A stretch of 64,000 bases of DNA. Source: Prauserella muralis (GTDB lineage: Bacteria; Actinomycetota; Actinomycetes; Mycobacteriales; Pseudonocardiaceae). The stretch spans positions 248,001-312,000 of the forward strand of contig NZ_MASW01000006.1 in assembly GCF_003202285.1 (NCBI RefSeq), written 5' to 3'. The notes under the pieces are model-generated. The model searched no databases. It had not been told where the DNA came from and saw nothing but the letters and a program-made list of their open reading frames with translations. The translations under genes were made by a program, and so were the position numbers. This document shows positions 1-6,477 of the stretch, piece by piece; the first letter of the stretch is position 1, and every line of letters starts with the position of its first letter.

Positions 1-64
1 GGGTGTATCTACACCGCAACCCCGGACCTTCCCGGGTGTAGTGACACCGTGCTAGCCTCGGGTC
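1..64 (+). promoter_or_regulatory. Operator/promoter region of the RHH regulator gene
   Basis: Two 14-bp imperfect palindromes, GGTGTATCTACACC (2-15) and GGTGTAGTGACACC (35-48), precede the rightward regulator gene. The same palindrome type recurs at 3086-3099 and 35775-35788. The second copy ends 16 bases before the start codon, so a protein bound there would overlap the promoter. Autoregulation by the adjacent ribbon-helix-helix protein is an inference. Confidence 0.6.
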
Positions 65-349
65 ATGCCGAACGCACCGCGCACGCCGACGCAGAACATC
101 CGCGTGGACGAGGACCTCTGGCGGGAAGCACGGGAGGTCGCCGAGGCTATGGGGACCGACCGGTCCTCCGCCGTGCGCGCGTTCCTGCGTTGGTACGTCC
201 GGCGGCCCGGGGCCGAACTCCCCGAGCGGCCCGGCGGGCCCGGCGGTGACGGAGAGTCGGCCGGGGCCCGACGGGCGCTCGAGGAGATAGACCGGGCATA
301 CCAGGAATTCCAGCGGGCCACGGCGGTGGCCAAGTCCCGGATTAAGTGA
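65..349 (+). CDS. Ribbon-helix-helix-like DNA-binding regulator
   Basis: This 94-residue protein is the only clear rightward gene of the prophage. Residues about 8-45 have an Arc/MetJ/CopG look: a short strand (QNIRVDEDLW) followed by two helices and RSSAVRAFLRWYVR. The C-terminal half is charged and glycine/proline-rich, then helical. It converges with the leftward operon, overlapping its last gene by 8 bp, and follows two palindromic operators. Its position at the boundary of the lytic operon, in the opposite direction, fits a lysogeny repressor or a Cro-like protein. The Shine-Dalgarno sequence is weak. The role is inferred; no other repressor candidate is visible in the window. Confidence 0.6.
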   Translation: MPNAPRTPTQNIRVDEDLWREAREVAEAMGTDRSSAVRAFLRWYVRRPGAELPERPGGPGGDGESAGARRALEEIDRAYQEFQRATAVAKSRIK

Positions 350-605
350 CGCCCGGAGGGCCGAACACGATCCGCTGCGGCACCGCCAGCGGCTCGAGCA
401 ACTCCACGAGACGCTCGACGGACCGGCGGAGCGCGGCCTGCTCGCGGACCTGCGCACGCTCGGCGGGCGACCAGGTCTCGCACCGGTCGAGGCAGTGAAC
501 CCGGCCGGGGACTGTGCGGTACGGGTCGTCGAGGTCTCCGACGTGGACCCTCTCAACCGCGACCGGGCCCGAGCACAGCGGACAGATTCGTGGGGGCCTA
601 GTCAC
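342..605 (-). CDS. Small zinc-finger-like phage protein, last gene of early operon
   Basis: An 87-residue protein starting with GTG at 605 and overlapping the upstream gene by 8 bp. It has a CPLC pair near residue 8 and two further cysteines near residues 38 and 42, so a structural zinc site is possible. The rest is helical and charged. It is the terminal visible gene of the leftward early operon and converges on the rightward regulator. I do not recognise a family. Confidence 0.55.
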   Translation of the reverse strand: MTRPPRICPLCSGPVAVERVHVGDLDDPYRTVPGRVHCLDRCETWSPAERAQVREQAALRRSVERLVELLEPLAVPQRIVFGPPGVT

Positions 606-1014
606 GCGGGGCTCCCTTCAGGTGGGCGGGCATCCTCGGCGGACGGCCCGTGCGCTTCCAACGGTCGAGGAGGTTCACGACACTGCGTAGGTCGGCGAGG
701 ATCTCGCGGTCCTCGAAGTCGAGCGGGTCGACGCCGTACGGGTTGTCGGGGTCGCCCCGTCGCTCCGCGCATTGGATCGTCGTGCGGGCCTTCGAGTGAA
801 CCGCGCGGACCTCGGACAGTAGGCTAGTCGTCCGCTGCCCCACGGGGAGCGAGTGCTCCCACTCGACCACGGCCCGTCGGGCCTCCGCCTCCTCGCGGTC
901 CCGGGCGCGGCCGTGGATCTTTCCGAACTCGTCCACGACGGTGAGCGGGAAGGCGTCGCGGTACCCGGGCGCCTCCTCGGTCGTCGGGACTACGTGGAAC
1001 GACTTGTCAGCCAC
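598..1014 (-). CDS. Hypothetical phage protein
   Basis: A 138-residue protein starting at GTG 1014, chosen because CGGGAGG lies at good spacing and the start overlaps the upstream stop by 8 bp. The N-terminal part (residues about 4-55) looks like a small beta-rich domain with PLTVVDEFGKIHGRARDREEAEA. The C-terminal part is helical, ending in basic KRTGRPPRMPAHLKG. It has no membrane segment or cysteine pairs. Function unknown; it lies in a tightly coupled early operon. Confidence 0.6.
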   Translation of the reverse strand: MADKSFHVVPTTEEAPGYRDAFPLTVVDEFGKIHGRARDREEAEARRAVVEWEHSLPVGQRTTSLLSEVRAVHSKARTTIQCAERRGDPDNPYGVDPLDFEDREILADLRSVVNLLDRWKRTGRPPRMPAHLKGAPRD

Positions 1015-1330
1015 GGGCGGCCTCCCGGTACTCCTCGGCACGCTTGCGCAGTCCTTCGGCGAAGTCCTCTAGCGCGGTCAGATAGCCGTCGAGGAAGTCG
1101 TGGCGGCCGGACAACGTCGAGGCCGTGGCCCGGTAATCGGCGGCCAACCGCTCCGCGCGCTCGGCCTCCGCCTCGTCCTCGGCAGCTCGGACGTGCGGGG
1201 CGGCGGCACCGAGGGCCCGGTCGACGCAGTACCTCGTCGCCTCATCAACGAACTGGAATTGCGCGCGCGCCGCCTCGACGGCGGCGGTCGGCACGGGCGT
1301 AGGGGTGGGGCCTTCGTTCGTCGTGGTCAT
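1007..1330 (-). CDS. Hypothetical helical phage protein
   Basis: This 107-residue protein starts at ATG 1330, four bases into the end of the exonuclease gene (ATGA-type overlap). After a short threonine/proline-rich tail it is almost wholly helical, with heptad-like runs (ETRYC.. to AEEYREAARG) rich in Ala, Glu and Arg, so a coiled coil is likely. It has no recognisable domain. Translation is probably coupled to the exonuclease. Confidence 0.6.
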   Translation of the reverse strand: MTTTNEGPTPTPVPTAAVEAARAQFQFVDEATRYCVDRALGAAAPHVRAAEDEAEAERAERLAADYRATASTLSGRHDFLDGYLTALEDFAEGLRKRAEEYREAARG

Positions 1331-1845
1331 CGGCGGCGCCTCCCGGCAAGCTCGGCGAGTGCGGAGTACACCGCGCGGAGCGTCTCGACGTCCCCGGCGG
1401 CGGAGTGGTCGGGCTCCGGGACCTCGAAGCCGTTCGCGCGTACGGCGTCGGTGACGGTCTTCAGGCTCGCCGGTCGGTCGTAGCCGAGCACAGGCATGGC
1501 GTAGGTCGCGACGTCGAGCAGGCGGTAATGCCACGGGGCTACACCCCAGCGGGCGCGGAGGAAAGCCGTGTCGAACGCGGGGTTCGAGCCGACGACCGTC
1601 ACGCCTGTGAGGGCCCGCCGTAGCTCGACGTCGGCGAGCGCACCGAAGCAGGGCGACATACCCACCGGGGCGCGGTCCCAGTAGCCGTTCATCTCGAGGG
1701 CCGCAGGGTCCGCGGTACGGAGCGAGTGCGGCAGGTAGGCCGTGACGATCGGGCCGTCGTTCACGGCGTAGGCCACCTCCCACACCTCGTGGCGGAGCGG
1801 GTCGAGGCCGGTCGTCTCGGTGTCCAGGAACACGACGTCAGTCAC
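1327..1845 (-). CDS. DEDDh-type 3'-5' exonuclease (DnaQ-like)
   Basis: A 172-residue nuclease. Exo I motif FLDTETTG is at residues 6-13 (Asp8, Glu10), with the family's second motif around SNPAFDTAF (87-95) and the DEDDh His/Asp pair at DHSAAGD (His147, Asp152). DnaQ-like exonucleases remove nucleotides from DNA 3' ends using two metals. It lies in the phage early operon with a family A polymerase gene, so a proofreading or DNA-turnover role is plausible. GTG 1845 is chosen because it places the DTETTG motif at the usual N-terminal distance. Confidence 0.85.
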   Translation of the reverse strand: MTDVVFLDTETTGLDPLRHEVWEVAYAVNDGPIVTAYLPHSLRTADPAALEMNGYWDRAPVGMSPCFGALADVELRRALTGVTVVGSNPAFDTAFLRARWGVAPWHYRLLDVATYAMPVLGYDRPASLKTVTDAVRANGFEVPEPDHSAAGDVETLRAVYSALAELAGRRRR

Positions 1846-2350
1846 GGGCAGTCCTTCCAGGGAGCAGGCGCTCGAGGAGCGCGAAGACGAGCAGCGACGG
1901 CAGCACCGCGAGGGCAGGCAGCACGAGCGGGAGCGCGAGCAGGGAGACGAGCAGGACGCCGGGCAGCGTGGCGAGCGAGCCCCGTCGGCGGGTTGGGTTG
2001 AGCAATGCGCCCCAGCGGACCCCGGCCCACATGAGCCAGCGGCGCGGGAACGACACGCCGAGGGAACGCATGGCCTCACGGAAAATGCGATCCACGCGGC
2101 GGGACGAGAAGGCCCCGGCGGGAATCATGTGAGTGATGAGGAAATCGTGAAGCACGGCGGCGGGGGTGTAGTTGCCGTATGTCGGTACTAACCACCAGAT
2201 CGCGCGCGGCACGCTTGCGAAGTCGGTCACGTAGCCCCGCCGAACGCCCATGCGGCCGTCGTCCGGGTCGTCGTAGAACAAGTGCCGGTCCAGACGCCAC
2301 AGGTAGTCGTCGGTCTGTGTCACGGAGACGTGCGGGTCGACGAAGGTCAC
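1838..2350 (-). CDS. DUF1353 family protein with C-terminal membrane segment
   Basis: A 170-residue protein with the DUF1353 signature: RRGYVTDFASVPR near residues 38-50 followed by YTPAAVLHDFLIT near 61-73. The His-Asp in AVLHDF and the TDFASVP motif are typical of this phage-associated family, whose activity I cannot state. The last 40 residues hold a hydrophobic run (LPGVLLVSLLALPLVLPALAV) likely to form one or two membrane helices. It overlaps both neighbours by a few bases. Confidence 0.8.
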   Translation of the reverse strand: MTFVDPHVSVTQTDDYLWRLDRHLFYDDPDDGRMGVRRGYVTDFASVPRAIWWLVPTYGNYTPAAVLHDFLITHMIPAGAFSSRRVDRIFREAMRSLGVSFPRRWLMWAGVRWGALLNPTRRRGSLATLPGVLLVSLLALPLVLPALAVLPSLLVFALLERLLPGRTARD

Positions 2351-2598
2351 TCGGTCACCCCCGGCGGGGTCCAGCCGAGGGCGACGAGGGACTCCGCGGT
2401 CGCCTGGTCGACGTAGGTGGTTACCGAGTCGTGTCGGAAGTCCCCTTCCCGGACGAACATCCGCATCGTTACCTCGGCGTGGTCCGGGGCGAGTGCCAGG
2501 TCCAGGCTCGCTACCGACGCGCTAATGTCGTGTCCGTCCACGAACACGCGGGTGGAGCCGGGCTCGTCGGCGGACTGGACGATCTCTAGCTTGCTCAC
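2347..2598 (-). CDS. Hypothetical phage protein
   Basis: An 83-residue protein. GTG 2598 is preferred over an in-frame ATG at 2616 because AGAGAGGAA, the Shine-Dalgarno variant used by several early genes here, precedes it at normal spacing. The sequence looks like a compact alpha/beta domain: strands RVFVDGHDIS and VTMRMFVREG, then a helix and the tail LVALGWTPPG. It is the first gene after the left copy of the large inverted repeat. Function unknown. Confidence 0.6.
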   Translation of the reverse strand: MSKLEIVQSADEPGSTRVFVDGHDISASVASLDLALAPDHAEVTMRMFVREGDFRHDSVTTYVDQATAESLVALGWTPPGVTE

Positions 2599-2683
2599 GC
2601 TTTCCTCTCTTGACATGGGGAAACCGCGGGCGGAGCACGGCGTGGCTCCGTCCGCTGTGGACAGTTGGTCAGAAATGGCGCGC

Positions 2684-2863
2684 AGCGAAAACCGCCCCTG
2701 GCCTGCGTTAACCGGGCGGACCTGGCAAGCGTGGCAAGGGGCGCGGGGAAACAGTCGCCGGGATCGGCTAGGCCCTCGAGTGCGTCATAAGGGCGTCATT
2801 CCCCGACCCCTTGCCGGGCTTGCCAGGAACCGGAGGTTTCGGCAGGTCAGGGGCGGTTTCAGG
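2684..2863. repeat. Large imperfect inverted repeat, copy 1
   Basis: The left arm (about 2684-2748) and right arm (2800-2863) are imperfect reverse complements about 64 bp long, separated by about 50 bp. Each arm contains the doubled element GGCAAGNNNGGCAAGGGG and an outer ACCGCCCCTG block. The right arm is identical over 64 bp to 15872-15935. No gene is present. It could be an origin, a bidirectional terminator or a protein-binding array. Confidence 0.85.
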
Positions 2864-2872
2864 TGAAGGCGG

Positions 2873-3070
2873 TCAGCGGCGCCAGGTAATGTCTACGGTG
2901 GGCGCGGTGCCAGGGCCCGGGACCGAGGTGTTGTAAGCCTCGGGGTGGGCGAAACCGAGAGCGGTCGCGGCCATGGCTGCGGCGACCACGGGGAGCAAAA
3001 TCAGGCGGGCGAGGGCCTGGCGGCCCGTGCGCCGCTGGCGGGCAGACGGGCGGCGGATGAACTCTCGCAT
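2873..3070 (-). CDS. Small single-span membrane protein
   Basis: A 65-residue protein starting at ATG 3070 after a GGGGGAG Shine-Dalgarno. It has a strongly basic N-terminus (about 23 residues, many Arg), then one hydrophobic segment ARLILLPVVAAAMAATALGF and a short extracellular-type tail. Topology suggests N-in, or an uncleaved or cleavable signal anchor. A GGTGTA/ACACC palindrome lies 16 bp upstream, so expression is probably tied to the phage regulator. Function unknown. Confidence 0.6.
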   Translation of the reverse strand: MREFIRRPSARQRRTGRQALARLILLPVVAAAMAATALGFAHPEAYNTSVPGPGTAPTVDITWRR

Positions 3071-3085
3071 GGCTCCCCCTTCGCA

Positions 3086-3099
3086 GGTGTAGATACACC
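3086..3099. promoter_or_regulatory. Palindromic operator GGTGTAGATACACC
   Basis: This is the exact reverse complement of the palindrome at 2-15. It sits just upstream of the small membrane-protein gene read leftward. It is a candidate binding site for the phage ribbon-helix-helix regulator. Confidence 0.6.
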
Positions 3100-3122
3100 C
3101 TATCACACGGTGTGGGTACGCC

Positions 3123-3248
3123 TCAGCCGATGGAGCCGTCTCCCCCACAGTTCCCGCACGTCGTCTCGCGCGGGCGACCCCTCTCGTCCGTTCCGTCGTA
3201 GACGACGCCGGACCCGTTACAGCTCCGGCATGTGTTCTCTACTCCCAT
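3123..3248 (-). CDS. 41-residue double CxxC zinc-ribbon protein
   Basis: A short frame with ATG at 3248 and GAGAGGTG at good spacing. The protein has two DnaJ-like CxxCxGxG motifs: CRSCNGSG near residues 7-14 and CGNCGGDG near residues 31-38, separated by a polar linker. This would bind one zinc ion. It lies between the sigma-like gene, whose stop is just upstream, and the small membrane protein. Tiny zinc ribbons of this kind occur in actinophage early operons, but I know no assigned role. Confidence 0.7.
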   Translation of the reverse strand: MGVENTCRSCNGSGVVYDGTDERGRPRETTCGNCGGDGSIG

Positions 3249-3251
3249 GGA

Positions 3252-4139
3252 TCACCTCTCGATACGTCGCGTGGTCACGGGGAAGTCACGGCGGGACGGG
3301 CGCCGGGACTCGGCCTGGTGAACGGTTGAGCGGAGCGGGGTCCTGCCACGCTCGGTCGGGGTGTAGTGCGCGGGAAGGTCGCTCGAGATCTGGAGTCGGG
3401 CCAGCGCCTTGGACCGGATCTTGCGGATAGCTGCCCTGTGCATTCCCATGGCGGCGGCGATCACAGTCGCGTCCTGCGGCTCGTAGCCGCCGAGGCCGTA
3501 GGTTCGCTCGAGGACCTCCCGCCACTGCGGGGACAGGGTGCCGAGGAGCTGCTCGGCGGCGTCGAGGTCCTCGACGGAGCGGAGCCGGGTCTCGGCCGTG
3601 CGGTCGGCGACCGTCTCGGCCACCGTGGCGCCCTCGCCGTCCAGCGCCGCGGAGTCGTTCCACTCGAGGGTCACACCAAAGGCGGCGAACCAGACGTCCG
3701 TAAACGTGTTCGGGTCGACCCGCTCGCCGAGGGGCGCCTCGTTGGCCAGGTAGTCGCGGGCGGCGGGCAGGTTGTAGTCGAACCGGCGGACCGCGTTGTA
3801 GACCCGCTGGAAGGTGTGGAACGGGAGCGTCAGGCCGGGACGGGCGGCGGAGGACTCCCGCTTGAGGTTCTGCGTGGCCCGGTTGTTGAACGCCAAGCCG
3901 AACTCCCGGCCGTCGTGGCGGACGTCGTCGGCCGCCTCGAGCAGCGCCAGAAAACAATCCTGCCGGGCGTCGTCATAGTCGTAGGTGTGCTGCGTCCCGA
4001 ATCGGGCGGCGAGCTTATGCACCAGCCCCCCGAAGCGCGAGAACAGCTCCAGCGCGGCGACCGCGTCCCCTTCGAGGGCCGCCACCGCGAGGGCGGCGTC
4101 CGTGCGGACCGGGGCGGGGGCGGCGGCGTCGACGGTCAT
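3252..4139 (-). CDS. Phage-encoded sigma-70-like factor
   Basis: A 295-residue protein. Residues about 50-95 resemble sigma region 2 (YDYDDARQDCFLALLEA, then NNRATQNLKRE) and residues about 190-245 resemble region 4: LSPQWREVLERTYGLGG followed by an HTH ending RKIRSKALARLQ. The order and spacing match a sigma-70 family protein with an unusually long central insert, though it is diverged. It may direct host RNA polymerase to phage promoters, or act as an anti-host or regulatory DNA-binding protein. ATG 4139 follows GAGAGGA; an upstream ATG at 4199 is less likely. It sits behind a repeat-rich 130-bp control region. Confidence 0.7.
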   Translation of the reverse strand: MTVDAAAPAPVRTDAALAVAALEGDAVAALELFSRFGGLVHKLAARFGTQHTYDYDDARQDCFLALLEAADDVRHDGREFGLAFNNRATQNLKRESSAARPGLTLPFHTFQRVYNAVRRFDYNLPAARDYLANEAPLGERVDPNTFTDVWFAAFGVTLEWNDSAALDGEGATVAETVADRTAETRLRSVEDLDAAEQLLGTLSPQWREVLERTYGLGGYEPQDATVIAAAMGMHRAAIRKIRSKALARLQISSDLPAHYTPTERGRTPLRSTVHQAESRRPSRRDFPVTTRRIER

Positions 4140-4199
4140 TTTCGGTCGGGTCCTCTCTGTCCGTTCATTCCGGGCGGAGGGCCCGGGGCGGTGCTTCAC

Positions 4200-4333
4200 T
4201 CACGTTAGCGTTAGGCGACCGTTAGGTGTTACGGGTCTACGCAAAAATTTCCCTGGCCAAGTTGTCGCAGCTACACCAGTTGGGTGAAGATGCAACACTT
4301 GACCAGGGCAAACTTTCGCAGACTAGCGTTAGG
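4200..4333 (-). promoter_or_regulatory. Repeat-rich control region upstream of the sigma-like gene
   Basis: An inverted repeat pairs 4241-4264 with 4293-4317; its core is CCCTGGCCAAGTTG against CAACACTTGACCAGGG. It is flanked by copies of (C/G)TTAGCGTTAGG-like words at 4204-4213 and 4323-4332, with GTTAGGTGTTA between, and TAACGCTAGG recurs at 4664-4673. No gene fits here. It is probably the promoter/operator of the sigma-like gene. Confidence 0.55.
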
Positions 4334-4645
4334 TCACGGTTTAGTAGCGGACCGCTCCCAAGCGGACACGGCGTGGTCCAGCTCACGCGCGGCGTCCTCG
4401 AGCTGGATCGCGGCGGCTGTGATCTTCAGGCGGGCGGCGGCCACCCGCGGCGTGACTCCGCGCTCGTCGAGGGCCACGGCCGCGTTTTCCACGGGCCGGG
4501 AGACGCCGTCGTGGGACGGCTCCGGTGTGTATCCGAGGGGTGCCATGGTCACGATCTCGTCCGCGATACCCGCGAGATGTGTCGCGACGGTCAGCGCGTC
4601 CCGGGCCCGCGCGCACACGGGCGTGACGTCGTTCGTGTAGGTCAC
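4334..4645 (-). CDS. Hypothetical helical phage protein
   Basis: A 103-residue protein starting at GTG 4645 behind GAGAGGAA. It is predominantly helical (ARDALTVATHLAGIADEIV; AAARLKITAAAIQLEDAARELDHAVSAW) with a proline-rich loop in the middle. It has no cysteine motif or membrane segment. The C-terminal helix could be a dimerisation coiled coil. Function unknown. Confidence 0.55.
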   Translation of the reverse strand: MTYTNDVTPVCARARDALTVATHLAGIADEIVTMAPLGYTPEPSHDGVSRPVENAAVALDERGVTPRVAAARLKITAAAIQLEDAARELDHAVSAWERSATKP

Positions 4646-4658
4646 GGAGTGGTTCCTC

Positions 4659-5330
4659 TCAAGTAACGCTAGGCTCACGAGGTGAGTCCGGGGTGCCGTC
4701 GAACGTGTCGACGCGGACGCGGCTCGCGAGTAGCCAGTGATCGGGGTCGTGCTCGGCGAGCGCGTCTCGAAGCTCGCCGATGTAGCGGAGGAACCCGCGC
4801 CGGGCGAGCATCTCGCCGATGTTCGCGCGGGCGTCGGAACGCTCCAGGTGATCGGGGTTGACACAGCGGCGCGCCGCGCACTTGTGGTGAACCGTGTAGC
4901 CGGGCGGGATCGGCCCCGTGACGGCCTCGACGACGACGCGGTAGGTCCGCTGGACGGATCCGCCGGGCATCGTTACGCAGGCGTAGCCCGCGCCGTCCGA
5001 GGCGCCCCGCCAGAGTCGGCAGCCGTTCCCGGCCTTGACCGTGAACCGCATTAGGTAGTTCACGAGCCGTTGGCCCTCGAGGGCCGCCAACTCCTCCGGG
5101 TCCGGGGTCAGGACCGGCAGGCGAAACGGGCGCCCCCGCTCGAGGTCTGTAGCGTGCCGTCGGCAGTAGTCGCCGAGTCGGGCCGTCGTCGTGCAGAAGT
5201 CGACGGCGCACACCACGCGCCGGGCTCGGGCGAGGGACTCCTCGCACTCCCGGCAGTCGCTCGAACGGGGGCGGAACTCCGTGTCCGGTTTAGTCAACTC
5301 ACAGCGCGGGCACCGCTGGCGCTCAGGCAA
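4659..5330 (-). CDS. HNH endonuclease with N-terminal zinc finger
   Basis: A protein of about 223 residues. Its N-terminus has CPRC...CREC cysteine pairs, and a second Cys/His cluster (CAVDFC...YCRRH) follows. The C-terminal half carries an HNH core, YTVHHKCAARRCVNPDHLE, preceded by a CRLWRG segment, as in homing-type HNH nucleases. Such enzymes cut DNA and are often free-standing in phage genomes. The start is uncertain: TTG 5330 overlaps the previous stop and keeps the first CxxC motif near the N-terminus, while another in-frame start lies at 5390. Confidence 0.8.
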   Translation of the reverse strand: MPERQRCPRCELTKPDTEFRPRSSDCRECEESLARARRVVCAVDFCTTTARLGDYCRRHATDLERGRPFRLPVLTPDPEELAALEGQRLVNYLMRFTVKAGNGCRLWRGASDGAGYACVTMPGGSVQRTYRVVVEAVTGPIPPGYTVHHKCAARRCVNPDHLERSDARANIGEMLARRGFLRYIGELRDALAEHDPDHWLLASRVRVDTFDGTPDSPREPSVT

Positions 5331-5604
5331 CCCCGCGCCGTGCCAAGGCGGCACGCTTCCGGCGCATCCGGCGGGCCGACTCCCGCGCAATCATCCGGCG
5401 GCGGTTCGGGTGGTTCGCGCGGTACGCCGCCGCGTTGACGCGCTCGCGCTCGCGGACACGTTCGAGGTTCGCCTCTCGGTAGGCCGCCCCGTCCGCCTGC
5501 GCGCAGGCCCGGCACTGCGTGGCCCGGCCGTCGTCGCGACGGGCATCGTGGCGGAAGGCGTTCAGCGGCTTGGAACCGCCGCAGGTTCGACAGGTCTTTC
5601 TCAT
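5323..5604 (-). CDS. Small basic CxxC protein, endonuclease VII-like N-terminus
   Basis: A 93-residue protein starting MRKTCRTCGGSKPL at ATG 5604, behind GGAGGGG. It has two CxxC pairs (CRTC near residue 5 and CRAC near residue 32), typical of a zinc knuckle. The rest is very rich in Arg and Ala and strongly basic. The N-terminus resembles the finger that precedes recombination-endonuclease-VII or HNH domains, but no catalytic domain follows. It may bind nucleic acid. Its start overlaps the stop of the membrane-protein gene before it (ATGA). Confidence 0.6.
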   Translation of the reverse strand: MRKTCRTCGGSKPLNAFRHDARRDDGRATQCRACAQADGAAYREANLERVRERERVNAAAYRANHPNRRRMIARESARRMRRKRAALARRGVA

Positions 5605-5756
5605 AGCCCCTCCGGGAAGACCAGGGACAGGATGAACAGGGCCGCCTCGACGGCGGCGGTTGCGGCCATGCACAAGGCCAGCCCGCGCAACCGGGCGCGG
5701 TAGGCGGACACGGCCGCCCCCGCAAAGAGGACGGCCGCGACGGCAGCGACGATCAC
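5601..5756 (-). CDS. 51-residue two-span membrane protein
   Basis: A short frame starting GTG 5756 inside the stop of the upstream gene (GTGA) and ending inside the start of the next gene (ATGA), so it is translationally coupled on both sides. It encodes two hydrophobic segments, residues about 2-18 and 30-47, with a basic turn YRARLRG between. Topology resembles a tiny holin or membrane-associated regulator, but position in the early operon argues against a standard lysis role. Function unknown. Confidence 0.6.
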   Translation of the reverse strand: MIVAAVAAVLFAGAAVSAYRARLRGLALCMAATAAVEAALFILSLVFPEGL

Positions 5757-6463
5757 GAGTCGAGGACCTCCGTCACCGGGCGCTCGCAGGAGGCGAAAAG
5801 GTCTACCTCGCCGCCCCTGTAATCACCCGACCGATACACGGCCCGCGTCTCCGAGACCCGGTCGCACAGGTCGCCGTCCGCCGTACGGAACATCCACACT
5901 TCGGTGGGCAGGTGGCGGACGGCTCCGACGTCGAACGTGCGCGGCTCGCTCCGGGCGGGCTCCTCGGCGACTCGGCGCCAACCGGTGCCGGGCAGTTCGG
6001 ACACCCGGCGGGACGGCACGCCTCGGCGGAGCTTCGACTCGGCCGCCGCGCGGGTCTGGGCGTACACGGCCCGGGTTCCGTCGCCCACCTCGAAGTAGGC
6101 GCCGCCCGGCGTCGTCGCGTTGACCCACTTGTACCGGGTCGGCTCGGCGGGTGTGCCGAACTTCTCGTTCACCGCGGCGACGATTGCGGCGGCCACTGCC
6201 GCGTCGACGGCCGTGGACAGGGTGGCCTCTCCGTCGACCCGGAACAGGTACCGACCGTCCGCGTCCCGTACCGCCTGCCGGTCGACCGCCCACGGCGTCG
6301 GGCACGTCGGCCCAGGGGCGGGCGCCTCCACTCGCCTGCCGTGGACGCCGTGACGCGCGAGGGTCTCCCGGGCGGCTTCCGCTTCGGCCTCGGTGGCGTA
6401 CTCGACTCCGCCTAGCTTCCACTTCGCGTCGGCGGGCTTCGGTCCGATCACGTTGTCCGTCAC
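5753..6463 (-). CDS. Hypothetical phage protein
   Basis: A 236-residue protein starting at GTG 6463 after GAGAGGAAA. It seems to have an N-terminal small domain (KWKLGGVEYATEAEAEAARETL) resembling sequence-embedded alpha/beta repeats, a middle helix-rich segment and a C-terminal region with FRTADGDLCDRVSETRAVYRS. It immediately follows the DNA polymerase gene in transcription order. I see no catalytic motif. Confidence 0.55.
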   Translation of the reverse strand: MTDNVIGPKPADAKWKLGGVEYATEAEAEAARETLARHGVHGRRVEAPAPGPTCPTPWAVDRQAVRDADGRYLFRVDGEATLSTAVDAAVAAAIVAAVNEKFGTPAEPTRYKWVNATTPGGAYFEVGDGTRAVYAQTRAAAESKLRRGVPSRRVSELPGTGWRRVAEEPARSEPRTFDVGAVRHLPTEVWMFRTADGDLCDRVSETRAVYRSGDYRGGEVDLFASCERPVTEVLDS

Positions 6464-6477
6464 AGTGGTTTCCTCTC

